From JBASRP01 sp044866075 (GTDB taxonomy: Bacteria; Actinomycetota; AC-67), in contig JBIOTQ010000074.1 of NCBI GenBank assembly GCA_044866075.1, positions 1 to 21,534 of the forward strand: a stretch of DNA of 21,534 bases, in the 5' to 3' direction. A program made the translations under genes and the position numbers. Each line of letters opens with the position of its first letter. Position 1 is the first letter of the stretch. Under the pieces are notes generated by a model that did no database searches, was not told the origin of the DNA, and worked only from the letters and a program-made list of their open reading frames with translations. This document shows, one piece after another, positions 1 through 6,392 of this stretch.

Positions 1-579
1 CACCGCGATCGCGTTGGCCAGCCCGTACGCAAGCTCCTGGACCGGCGTCGCGCCCGCTTCCTGCAGGTGATACGGGCACACGTTGATCGGGTTCCACTGC
101 GGGACGTTCTGCACCATGAACACGATCAGGTCGACGGTGAGCCGTCGCGACGCCTCGGGCGGGAAGATGTACGTGCCGCGCGACAGGTACTCCTTCAAGA
201 TGTCGTTCTGCGTCGTTCCCTGAAGCGCGGCGCGCGGCGTGCTCCGCTCCTCCGCGACCGCGACGTAGAGCGACAGCAGCCACATGGCCGTCGCGTTGAT
301 CGTCATCGACGTGTTCATGCGCTCGAGCGGGATCCCGTCGAAGAGCGCCCGCATGTCGCCGAGGTGGCCGATGGGCACGCCGACCTTCCCCACCTCCGCG
401 GCGGCCATCGGGTTGTCGGCGTCGTAGCCCGTCTGCGTGGGAAGATCGAACGCGACCGACAGGCCGGTCTGCCCCTTCGCGAGATTCCGTTTGTACAGCT
501 CGTTCGACGCGCGCGCGCTGGTGTGGCCCGCGTACGTGCGGAACAGCCAGGGGTCGTCCTTCCGGTGATTGACGCCCAT
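1..579 (-). CDS. meaA: Ethylmalonyl-CoA mutase / MeaA-type acyl-CoA mutase, N-terminal part (runs off window)
   Basis: This is the first 193 codons of a B12-dependent acyl-CoA mutase; the rest, including the cobalamin domain, lies beyond the left edge. The start is ATG at 579-577. The protein begins almost directly with PWLFRTYAGHTSARASNELY and continues with LAKGQTGLSVAFDLPTQTGY, NTSMTINATAMWLL, QGTTQNDILKEYLSRGTYIF and WNPINVCPYHLQEAGATPVQ. The TQTGYD and NTSMTINATA signatures and the short N-terminus match MeaA/ethylmalonyl-CoA mutase rather than classical methylmalonyl-CoA mutase, which has ATHRGYD and SVSMTMNGA. In the ethylmalonyl-CoA pathway this enzyme makes methylsuccinyl-CoA. A divergent gene pair starts 74 nt away, and the tandem hydroxyacyl-CoA dehydrogenase at 1089 fits the same pathway. 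Family membership is near certain; the exact substrate is inferred. Confidence 0.88.
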   Translation of the reverse strand, partial: MGVNHRKDDPWLFRTYAGHTSARASNELYKRNLAKGQTGLSVAFDLPTQTGYDADNPMAAAEVGKVGVPIGHLGDMRALFDGIPLERMNTSMTINATAMWLLSLYVAVAEERSTPRAALQGTTQNDILKEYLSRGTYIFPPEASRRLTVDLIVFMVQNVPQWNPINVCPYHLQEAGATPVQELAYGLANAIAV

Positions 580-588
580 CAGCCTTGA

Positions 589-594
589 ATCGTA
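589..594 (-). promoter_or_regulatory. Candidate -10 box (TACGAT) of the mutase gene
   Basis: On the minus strand TACGAT lies 9 nt before the ATG at 579, so transcription would begin at or within about 2 nt of the start codon. AAGG at 586-583 is only a weak Shine-Dalgarno. No good -35 is visible. Confidence 0.4.
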
Positions 595-653
595 GCGGAA
601 TCGCGGATTGGTGCCCTCACTCGCCTGATGCGAAACTAATCGAGGCGATGAAC

Positions 654-1061
654 ATGAACTGGGACTTCCCGAACTTCTTCTGGCCCTACGTCGGCATCTT
701 CGCGATCGTCGCGCTCGCGATCCTCGCGTTCGACGTCTGGATGCTCGTCGACGCGATCCAACGTCCGGCGCATCACTTCTCGTCGCCCGACGCCAAAACG
801 TGGTGGACGGTGGGTCTGATCGTGGGACTCGTGACCGGGCTTCCTGCCATCGCGATCGCCATCGCTTATTTCTTCATCGTGCGCCGGCCGGCCATCGAGG
901 GACGGCTCGCGGCGCCGTCGGGGACGCCCCAGCCGCCGCCGGGCGAGACTCCGCAGGCGCCTCCCGTCCCGGGCGTGGCGCCGGCGAACTGTCGTAACTG
1001 CGGCGCCAAGATCGTCGCCGGAGCCCGGTTCTGCCACGCCTGCGGCGCTCCGACCATCTAA
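654..1061 (+). CDS. Small membrane protein with C-terminal zinc ribbon
   Basis: A 135-aa protein of unknown function. It has two hydrophobic segments, about residues 8-33 and 50-77, a Pro-rich linker (about 88-110), and a C-terminal zinc ribbon CRNCGAK...RFCHACG with Cys113, Cys116, Cys127 and Cys130. Such tails are common on actinobacterial membrane proteins of unknown role. I chose ATG 654 because GAGG at 642-645 is 8 nt upstream; ATG 648 (two residues longer) and a distant TTG at 585 are less likely. It lies 27 nt before the dehydrogenase gene and may be cotranscribed with it. No enzymatic function can be assigned. Confidence 0.75.
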   Translation: MNWDFPNFFWPYVGIFAIVALAILAFDVWMLVDAIQRPAHHFSSPDAKTWWTVGLIVGLVTGLPAIAIAIAYFFIVRRPAIEGRLAAPSGTPQPPPGETPQAPPVPGVAPANCRNCGAKIVAGARFCHACGAPTI

Positions 1062-1088
1062 ACGAACACCCCTAGACCCGGAGGACAG

Positions 1089-2858
1089 ATGAGCGATCAG
1101 ATAAGCACCGTCGGCGTCGTCGGATGCGGGACGATGGGATCCGGCATCAGCGAGGTGTGCGCGCGCGCCGGATACACCGTCGTGTTCCGCGAGATCGACC
1201 CGTCCGCCGTCGAGGCCGGCCTCGAACGCATCCGGCACTCGATGGAGAGGGCGGTCGCGAAGGAGAAGATGTCCGCGGAGGACCGCGACGGCGCTCTGGC
1301 GCGCATCTCCGGGACGACCTCCTACGAACCGCTGAAGGCGTGCGATCTGGTGGTCGAGGCCGTGCCCGAGAAGCTCGAGATCAAGCAAGACCTCTTCAAG
1401 GCGCTCGACGCCCTGCTTCCCGACCACGCGATCCTCGCGACGAACACGTCGTCGCTCCCGGTCATCGAGATGGCGGTCCAGACCGGCCGGCCGAGCCGCG
1501 TCATCGGACTGCATTTCTTCAATCCGGCGCCTGTCATGGACCTCGTCGAACTCGTGAAGACGGTCGTCACCGATCCCGACGTCCTCGAGGCTTCGAGCGC
1601 GTTCGCGAAGGCCCTCGGCAAGACGCCGGTCGAGTGTCAGGACCGCGCCGGCTTCATCGCCAACCTGCTCCTGTTCCCATATCTCAACAACGCAGTGCGG
1701 ATGCTGGAATCGGGGTTCGCGACGCGTGAGGACATCGACGCGTCGATGCAGTTCGGGACCGGGCACCCGATGGGACCTCTGGCGCTTCTGGATCTGATCG
1801 GCCTCGATTCTGCGTACGAGATCCTCGACGCCATGTACCGCCAGTTCCGCGAGACCTTGTACGCGCCGGCCCCTCTGATCAAGCAGCTCGTCACCGCGTC
1901 GTTCCTCGGCCGCAAGACCGGCCGGGGGTTCTACGAGTACGAGGAACCCGACTCTCCGCGCCTGAAGGAGGCCGGCCGTCACCGGCGCGAGACGCCGGAG
2001 AGCGCGGTCGCGCACGTCAAGAAGATCGGCATCCTCGGCTCGGGCACGATGGCCAACGGGATCGCCGAGGTCGTCGCGAAGGCCGGCTACCCGGTCGTCC
2101 TGCGCGCCCGATCGAAACAGCGAGCGAGCGAGTCGGCCGCCAAGATCGAGAAGTCGCTCGCCAAGGCCGTCGAGAAGAAGAAGATGACGCAGGAGCAGTT
2201 CGACGCGACGCGGGCGCTCGTCGCCACGACGACCGAGATGGATGACTTCGCGGACTGCGATCTGATCATCGAGGGGATCGCGGAGGACCTCGATGTGAAG
2301 GTCGATCATTTCCGGCGACTCGACGCGGTGGCCCCGGCCCACACGGTCCTCGCGTCGACGACGTCGTCGCTTCCGATCATCGCACTCGCGGCCGCCACCG
2401 AGAGGCCCGAGCAGGTCATCGGGATGCACTTTTTCAACCCGGCGCAGGTCATGAAGCTCGTCGAGGTCGTCCGCACGGTCCGGACGTCAGACGAGACGGC
2501 CGACACCGTGTACGCGCTCAGCGCGAAGGTCGGGAAGCACGCCGTCCACTGCTCGGATCGGGCCGGGTTCATCGTCAACGCGCTCCTCTTCCCGTACCTG
2601 AACGACGCCGTGAAGATGCTCGAGGCCGGCTACGCGACGGCGGAGGACATCGACAGCGCGATGAAGCTCGGATGCGGGCATCCGATGGGACCCTTCGCCC
2701 TGCTCGACATCGTGGGGCTCGACGTCAGCCTGCAGATCATCAACTCGCTCTACGGCGAATTCCGCGAACCGGGTTACGCGCCGGCGCCCTTGCTCGAGCA
2801 CCTGGTTCACGCGGGATACCTCGGGCGCAAGGCGAGCCGCGGCTTCTACACCTACTAA
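1089..2858 (+). CDS. Tandem-fused 3-hydroxyacyl-CoA (3-hydroxybutyryl-CoA) dehydrogenase
   Basis: A 589-aa protein made of two complete dehydrogenase units, about residues 5-285 and 311-589, joined by a charged linker. The family interconverts 3-oxoacyl-CoA and (S)-3-hydroxyacyl-CoA with NAD(P)H. By alignment with the human enzyme's Ser-His-Glu-Asn set, unit 1 has S121, H142, E154 and N192, and unit 2 has S426, H447, E459 and N497, so both active sites look intact. The nucleotide sites differ. Unit 1 has G12-x-G14-xx-G17 and an acidic residue (E35) after strand 2. Unit 2 has G317-x-G319-xx-A322 and A340-R341-S342-K343 in place of the acid, which hints at NADP(H). The start is ATG with GGAGGA 5 nt upstream. 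A fused form of similar length is, as I recall, known in other actinobacteria. A hairpin follows the stop. Confidence 0.93.
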   Translation: MSDQISTVGVVGCGTMGSGISEVCARAGYTVVFREIDPSAVEAGLERIRHSMERAVAKEKMSAEDRDGALARISGTTSYEPLKACDLVVEAVPEKLEIKQDLFKALDALLPDHAILATNTSSLPVIEMAVQTGRPSRVIGLHFFNPAPVMDLVELVKTVVTDPDVLEASSAFAKALGKTPVECQDRAGFIANLLLFPYLNNAVRMLESGFATREDIDASMQFGTGHPMGPLALLDLIGLDSAYEILDAMYRQFRETLYAPAPLIKQLVTASFLGRKTGRGFYEYEEPDSPRLKEAGRHRRETPESAVAHVKKIGILGSGTMANGIAEVVAKAGYPVVLRARSKQRASESAAKIEKSLAKAVEKKKMTQEQFDATRALVATTTEMDDFADCDLIIEGIAEDLDVKVDHFRRLDAVAPAHTVLASTTSSLPIIALAAATERPEQVIGMHFFNPAQVMKLVEVVRTVRTSDETADTVYALSAKVGKHAVHCSDRAGFIVNALLFPYLNDAVKMLEAGYATAEDIDSAMKLGCGHPMGPFALLDIVGLDVSLQIINSLYGEFREPGYAPAPLLEHLVHAGYLGRKASRGFYTY

Positions 2859-2868
2859 GCGGAACGCG

Positions 2869-2895
2869 AGCGGCGGCTCGCCACGAGCCGCCGCT
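2869..2895. terminator. Bidirectional hairpin terminator between convergent genes
   Basis: A perfect 12-bp GC-rich inverted repeat (2869-2880 with 2884-2895, 3-nt loop) lies between the convergent stops of the dehydrogenase and the SIMPL gene. No T-tract follows on either strand, so the call rests on the stem and its position. Confidence 0.65.
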
Positions 2896-2911
2896 TCAGT
2901 TCGCGTGAGTG

Positions 2912-3706
2912 CTAGGCCAGCGCGTACACCGCGTCCACGACGACGATGAACGCCGGGCGGTAGCTGTACCCGCTCTCGTCTCCGCCGGGCGTGGCCGGCG
3001 ACGACTCGGGCGCGACCTGTTCGGAGATCGAGACGAGCTTCCCGAGCTTCCGGCCGGCGGCCTGCGCGTAGCGCAGCGCCTTGCCGCGGGCCTCGTCGAG
3101 CGCCTCGCTGCGCGCATCTGCGAGCGCGGCGGTGTCGCTCTCATCCGAGACGTTGAGATACCCGACGCTCACCGACCCGCTCACTTTGCGCGCGGCGGCG
3201 GTGATGCGATCGATGCGGGAGACGTCGCGTACCGTGGAGAGCACGCGGGCCTGAGCCGTGTACTGGCCCTCCCGCTCGTAGCTCGGGAAGGTCGTGTCCC
3301 ACACGGTTCGGACGTCGTCCGCGGCGACGCCGGCGTTGCGCACGGCGCGCGTGACGAGCGACGCGATCTTCTGCGCCGACGACACCGCCGCCCCAACGGT
3401 GGGACGCGTCGGACGGACCTGGTAGGCGATCACGACCGCGTTCAGCGCGGTCGGCAGGTACGCCTCACCGGAGACCTTGACCGTGTTGCCGTCGCTCGAC
3501 ACGGCCTGACGCAGACCGGATAGCTCGTTGCCGAGGCCTTCGAGCCGCGCCTTGCTCGCGGCTTCGAGCGCCGCGATGCGCGCCTCGAGCGTCTGCCGCG
3601 TGGCGTTGCTGGACCTGCTCTGGCCGACCGCGACGGCCGCCAGACTCGACCCGCCGACGAGCCCGACGGCGGCGAGAACGATCAAAAGACGCGTGAGCCG
3701 GGTCAT
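2912..3706 (-). CDS. SIMPL-domain (DUF541) secreted or membrane-anchored protein
   Basis: A 264-aa protein with an N-terminal hydrophobic segment (about 5-28) ending in a signal-peptidase-like AVAVGQS stretch, then a short coiled-coil-like region (TLEARIAALEAASKARLEGL, about 39-58), then a SIMPL/DUF541 domain (about 70-264). Features typical of the family are VKVSGEAYLPTALNAVV, the repeated helix DARSEALDEARGKALRYAQA and the KLGKLVSISEQ strand. It probably acts outside the membrane; the molecular role of SIMPL proteins is poorly defined. The start is supported by a strong AAGGAGG 5 nt before the ATG. It is a single gene, convergent with the dehydrogenase and divergent from the SDR gene. Confidence 0.82.
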   Translation of the reverse strand: MTRLTRLLIVLAAVGLVGGSSLAAVAVGQSRSSNATRQTLEARIAALEAASKARLEGLGNELSGLRQAVSSDGNTVKVSGEAYLPTALNAVVIAYQVRPTRPTVGAAVSSAQKIASLVTRAVRNAGVAADDVRTVWDTTFPSYEREGQYTAQARVLSTVRDVSRIDRITAAARKVSGSVSVGYLNVSDESDTAALADARSEALDEARGKALRYAQAAGRKLGKLVSISEQVAPESSPATPGGDESGYSYRPAFIVVVDAVYALA

Positions 3707-3823
3707 GTTCTCCTCCTTGAGACGACCCTCGAGTGAGGAGAGGATGCGGCCCGGCCGAGCAGCCCGACCATGGCCGAAGGGGCAGGCTTGGAACGCGGGA
3801 AGCGGGCGAAACGCCGTCCCCGC

Positions 3824-3829
3824 TACGCT
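3824..3829 (+). promoter_or_regulatory. Candidate -10 box (TACGCT) of the SDR gene
   Basis: TACGCT lies in the 152-nt divergent intergenic region. It predicts a start near 3836 and a leader of about 23 nt that contains GGAGG (3849-3853). No convincing -35 was found. Confidence 0.4.
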
Positions 3830-3858
3830 GGCGAGAACGAAACGGACCGGAGGATGCG

Positions 3859-4626
3859 ATGGGGACGGAGATCTTTTCGCTCGAGGGAAAGCGCGCGCTG
3901 GTTACCGGCGCGTCGCGAGGGATCGGCGCCGCGGTCGCGCTGGCCTTCGCTGAATGCGGCGCCGACGTCGCTGTCACGGCGCGCACGACGAGCGACCTCG
4001 AGGAGCTGGCAGGGAAGATCGAGGCGACGGGACGCCGCGGGATCCCGATCACCTGCGACGTCACCAAGACCGACGAGATCGTCCGCTGCGTGGACGACGC
4101 GCTGTCGCAACTCGGCGGGATCGACGTCCTCGTCAACAACGCCGGGGGGACGCGGTTCATGGCGCCGGTCCTGACACTGCGCGAGGAAGGATGGGACAAG
4201 GCGATCAACCTCAATCTCAAGAGCGTCTTCACCTTCTGCCAGAAAGTTGGGACCCACATGGTCGAGCGCCGGTCTGGCTCGATCATCAACGTCGCGTCCG
4301 TCGGCGGGCTCCACGCGTCGCCGACGCTGTCCTTCTACGGGGCGGCGAAAGCCGGCGTGGTGAGCCTCACGAAGACGTTGTCGGTCGAATGGGGGTCGTC
4401 GAACGTACGCGTCAACGCGCTCTGTCCCGGATGGGTGAAGACGGAGCTGAACCGGAACCTCTGGGGAGAGGATCCGGTGGTGGCGCAGTCCACGGTGACG
4501 AACGTTCCCCTCGGCCGCTGGGGCGAGACGTCGGACATCGTGGGGGCTGCGGTGTACCTCGCGTCCGACGCGTCGGCGTACACCAACGGCGCGATCATGG
4601 TGATCGACGGAGGGATGCTCGTCTAG
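3859..4626 (+). CDS. Short-chain dehydrogenase/reductase (SDR family)
   Basis: A 255-aa classical SDR. The cofactor motif TGASRGIG is at 16-23, NNAGG at 93-97, N119 in the INLNLKS helix, and the catalytic Ser147, Tyr160 and Lys164 (YGAAK). The closing segment GAIMVIDGG is typical. Arg42 after strand 2 (VTARTT) suggests NADP(H) preference, an inference only. The overall pattern is that of the FabG/gluconate-dehydrogenase-like SDRs; the substrate is not predictable. I chose ATG 3859 because GGAGG is 5 nt upstream and the Rossmann strand starts about 10 residues in. A longer frame to 3733 has a non-conserved N-terminus and overlaps the likely promoter. Its stop overlaps the next gene's GTG by 1 nt. 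Confidence 0.92.
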   Translation: MGTEIFSLEGKRALVTGASRGIGAAVALAFAECGADVAVTARTTSDLEELAGKIEATGRRGIPITCDVTKTDEIVRCVDDALSQLGGIDVLVNNAGGTRFMAPVLTLREEGWDKAINLNLKSVFTFCQKVGTHMVERRSGSIINVASVGGLHASPTLSFYGAAKAGVVSLTKTLSVEWGSSNVRVNALCPGWVKTELNRNLWGEDPVVAQSTVTNVPLGRWGETSDIVGAAVYLASDASAYTNGAIMVIDGGMLV

Positions 4627-4895
4627 TGCCGCGTCGGACGCGGCCGAAGAAGCGGCGCGGCCGGCCCGCCGCGACCGGTGATGGATCCGAGCCGCTGCGC
4701 GCGCCGGATATCGTCGCGTCCGCTCCCGACGGCTGGCAGGTGCGGCTCGTGCAGCCGGGAGGCGCGACGAAAGAGTACCGCTGTCCGGGATGCAACCAGG
4801 AGATCAGGCCCGGGACGAAGCACGTCGTCGCCTGGCGTGAGGACGACCCGGAGGGGCGCCGGCATTGGCACCTCCCGTGCTGGCAGCGCCGCTAG
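4626..4895 (+). CDS. Small actinobacterial zinc-binding protein, function unknown
   Basis: An 89-aa protein starting at GTG 4626, whose G is the last base of the SDR stop codon (TAGTG), indicating translational coupling. It has a basic N-terminus (RRTRPKKRRGRPA), then WQVRLVQPGGATKEYRCPGC, NQEIRPGTKHVVAW and RRHWHLPCW. Two Cys in CPGC, two His and a final Cys form a likely zinc site. I recognise it as a conserved actinobacterial protein sometimes labelled ATP/GTP-binding, a label nothing here supports. It is convergent with the CoA-transferase; the two genes share a palindromic CTAG as their stop codons. Confidence 0.8.
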   Translation: MPRRTRPKKRRGRPAATGDGSEPLRAPDIVASAPDGWQVRLVQPGGATKEYRCPGCNQEIRPGTKHVVAWREDDPEGRRHWHLPCWQRR

Positions 4896-6094
4896 ATGAC
4901 GCCGTCCTTCCGCAGCTCCTCGCGCCGATCTCGATCGATCCCGAGCGCGTCGTAGACCTCATCGTTCGCAGCGCCGAGCGGCAATCCCGCGTGCCGGATC
5001 CGGCCCGGCGTGCGTGAGAACCGCGGCGTGACGTCCTGCATGCGGATGTCGCCGAGCTCCGGGTCGGGTACGGTCGCGATCGTTCCCCTCGCGATGTACT
5101 GAGGATCGGAGAAGATCTGGGCCGCGTCGTAGATCGGCGCGGCGGCGGCGTGCGCGCGCTCGAACGCGGCCATCACCTCGTCGAGCGTATGCGCACCGAT
5201 CCATCCGCCGATGATGGCATCGAGCTCGTCGATGTTCTCGAGCCGCGCGTTGTTGGTCGCGAAACGCGGATCGTCGATCAGCTCGGGACGCTCGATCGCG
5301 CGGAAGGTGCGTTCGGCGACCGACTGCGCTGTTCCGCTGACGCCGACCCAGCGCCCGTCCGATGTGCGGTACGCGTTGCGCGGAGCCGAGTACGCGATCC
5401 GGTTGCCCATCCGTCCCGCGACGATCCCGAGCCGGTCGTACGCGAGCGCGAGCGGACCCGAGATCTGGAAGAGCGACTCGTACAGCGAACAGTCGATCAC
5501 CTGGCCGCGCCCGGACCGTTCGCGCTCGTGCAGCGCCATCAGAACGGCGTACGCGCCGACGAGACCGGCCACCTCGTCCGCCAGCGCGATCGCGGGAAGC
5601 ATCGGCGGGCCGTCGGGGAAGCCGGAGACGTGCGCGACCCCCGATATCGCCTCGGCCAGCGTTCCGAAGCCCGGCTTCGGTGCGTAGGGGCCGGTCTGAC
5701 CGAAGCCGGAGATGCGCAGCGTGACGAGGCGCGCGTTCAGCTGCTCGAGGACGTCCGGTCCCAGGTTCCAGCGTTCCAGGGTTCCCGGCCGGAAGTTCTC
5801 GATCAGCACGTCGGCCGTGCCGAGGAGACGCGTCGCGATCTCCTGCCCACGGGAGTCCGACAGGTTGAGGGTGACCGGTTTCTTGTTGCGGCCGACGAGC
5901 TTCCACCACAGCGCCACGCCGCCGTCCTTCCACCCGAGTCCGCGGGTCGTGTCGCCGCTCTTCGGGTGCTCGACCTTGATGACCTCGGCTCCGAAGTCGG
6001 CGAGGTACTTGCCGGTCGACGGCCCGGCGACGATCGTCGCGAACTCGACCACGCGGAGGCCGTCGAGCGGCATCGCCGGAGACGGATCCGTCAC
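4892..6094 (-). CDS. CaiB/BaiF family CoA-transferase (class III)
   Basis: A 400-aa class III CoA-transferase, the usual length for the family. These enzymes move CoA between carboxylic acids through an aspartyl-CoA intermediate. Visible signatures are LDGLRVVEFATIVAGP near the N-terminus, LADFGAEVIKVEHP, NKKPVTLNL, ADVLIENFRPGTLERW, and LADEVAG with the likely catalytic Asp173. I chose GTG 6094 because it overlaps the preceding gene's stop as GTGA, a typical coupled start; ATG 6073 is an alternative. The substrate is unknown. In this acyl-CoA setting a dicarboxylyl-CoA or mesaconyl-CoA transferase is possible but not shown. Confidence 0.9.
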   Translation of the reverse strand: MTDPSPAMPLDGLRVVEFATIVAGPSTGKYLADFGAEVIKVEHPKSGDTTRGLGWKDGGVALWWKLVGRNKKPVTLNLSDSRGQEIATRLLGTADVLIENFRPGTLERWNLGPDVLEQLNARLVTLRISGFGQTGPYAPKPGFGTLAEAISGVAHVSGFPDGPPMLPAIALADEVAGLVGAYAVLMALHERERSGRGQVIDCSLYESLFQISGPLALAYDRLGIVAGRMGNRIAYSAPRNAYRTSDGRWVGVSGTAQSVAERTFRAIERPELIDDPRFATNNARLENIDELDAIIGGWIGAHTLDEVMAAFERAHAAAAPIYDAAQIFSDPQYIARGTIATVPDPELGDIRMQDVTPRFSRTPGRIRHAGLPLGAANDEVYDALGIDRDRREELRKDGVI

Positions 6095-6369
6095 TTCGAG
6101 TCGCCGCGGCCGGTGCGCCTCGTGGAGACGAGACCGAGGCCGGTGATGCGCACGCCGCTGCGCCACGAGTCCACGTCCGCGCGGAAGTCCGCGGCGTTGG
6201 CGCCGGTCGCTTCCGCGCGCGCGGCGATCACCCAGCCGGAGCGGCCGGCGGCGCGGCGCGCTTCGACCTGCTCGTCGCGCCAGAGCTTGAGGATCGCCTC
6301 GCGGATGGCGGCCTCTTCCTCGGGCGTGGGATTGCCGCGAACGATGCGGAACTCGGGAGGCTCGCTCAC
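6091..6369 (-). CDS. Acyl-CoA carboxylase epsilon-like subunit
   Basis: A 92-aa protein opening with FRIVRGNPTPEEEAAIREAI, the hallmark of the small epsilon subunits of actinobacterial acyl-CoA carboxylases (RGxPTxEE...A), with a second block ending SWRSGVRI. In that family the subunit stabilises or stimulates the alpha-beta complex. The probable beta partner is encoded at 8867-10495, on the same strand but separated by the ABC permease gene. The start is GTG 6369; there is no Shine-Dalgarno, but TAGCAT lies 7 nt upstream, suggesting a leaderless transcript. A longer in-frame reading to 6636 is rejected because it has an Arg-rich random N-terminus and overlaps the permease. Confidence 0.75.
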   Translation of the reverse strand: MSEPPEFRIVRGNPTPEEEAAIREAILKLWRDEQVEARRAAGRSGWVIAARAEATGANAADFRADVDSWRSGVRITGLGLVSTRRTGRGDSK

Positions 6370-6376
6370 GGACGTG

Positions 6377-6382
6377 ATGCTA
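6377..6382 (-). promoter_or_regulatory. Candidate leaderless promoter of the epsilon-subunit gene
   Basis: TAGCAT on the minus strand is followed after 7 nt by the GTG start. TTCGCA, 18 bp upstream (6406-6401), matches 4 of 6 bases of TTGACA. This promoter would separate the carboxylase subunit and CoA-transferase from the permease transcript. Confidence 0.45.
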
Positions 6383-6392
6383 GCGGCCGGAC

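Noticed and set aside
636..2429. A 597-codon open frame on the minus strand opposite the tandem dehydrogenase
   Set aside because: It is Arg/Asp-rich, matches no family and lies fully antisense to a clear gene. Long antisense frames are common in GC-rich DNA.
3733..3858. A 42-residue N-terminal extension of the SDR
   Set aside because: It is not SDR-like, has no ribosome site, and overlaps the likely promoter. ATG 3859 has GGAGG at the right distance.
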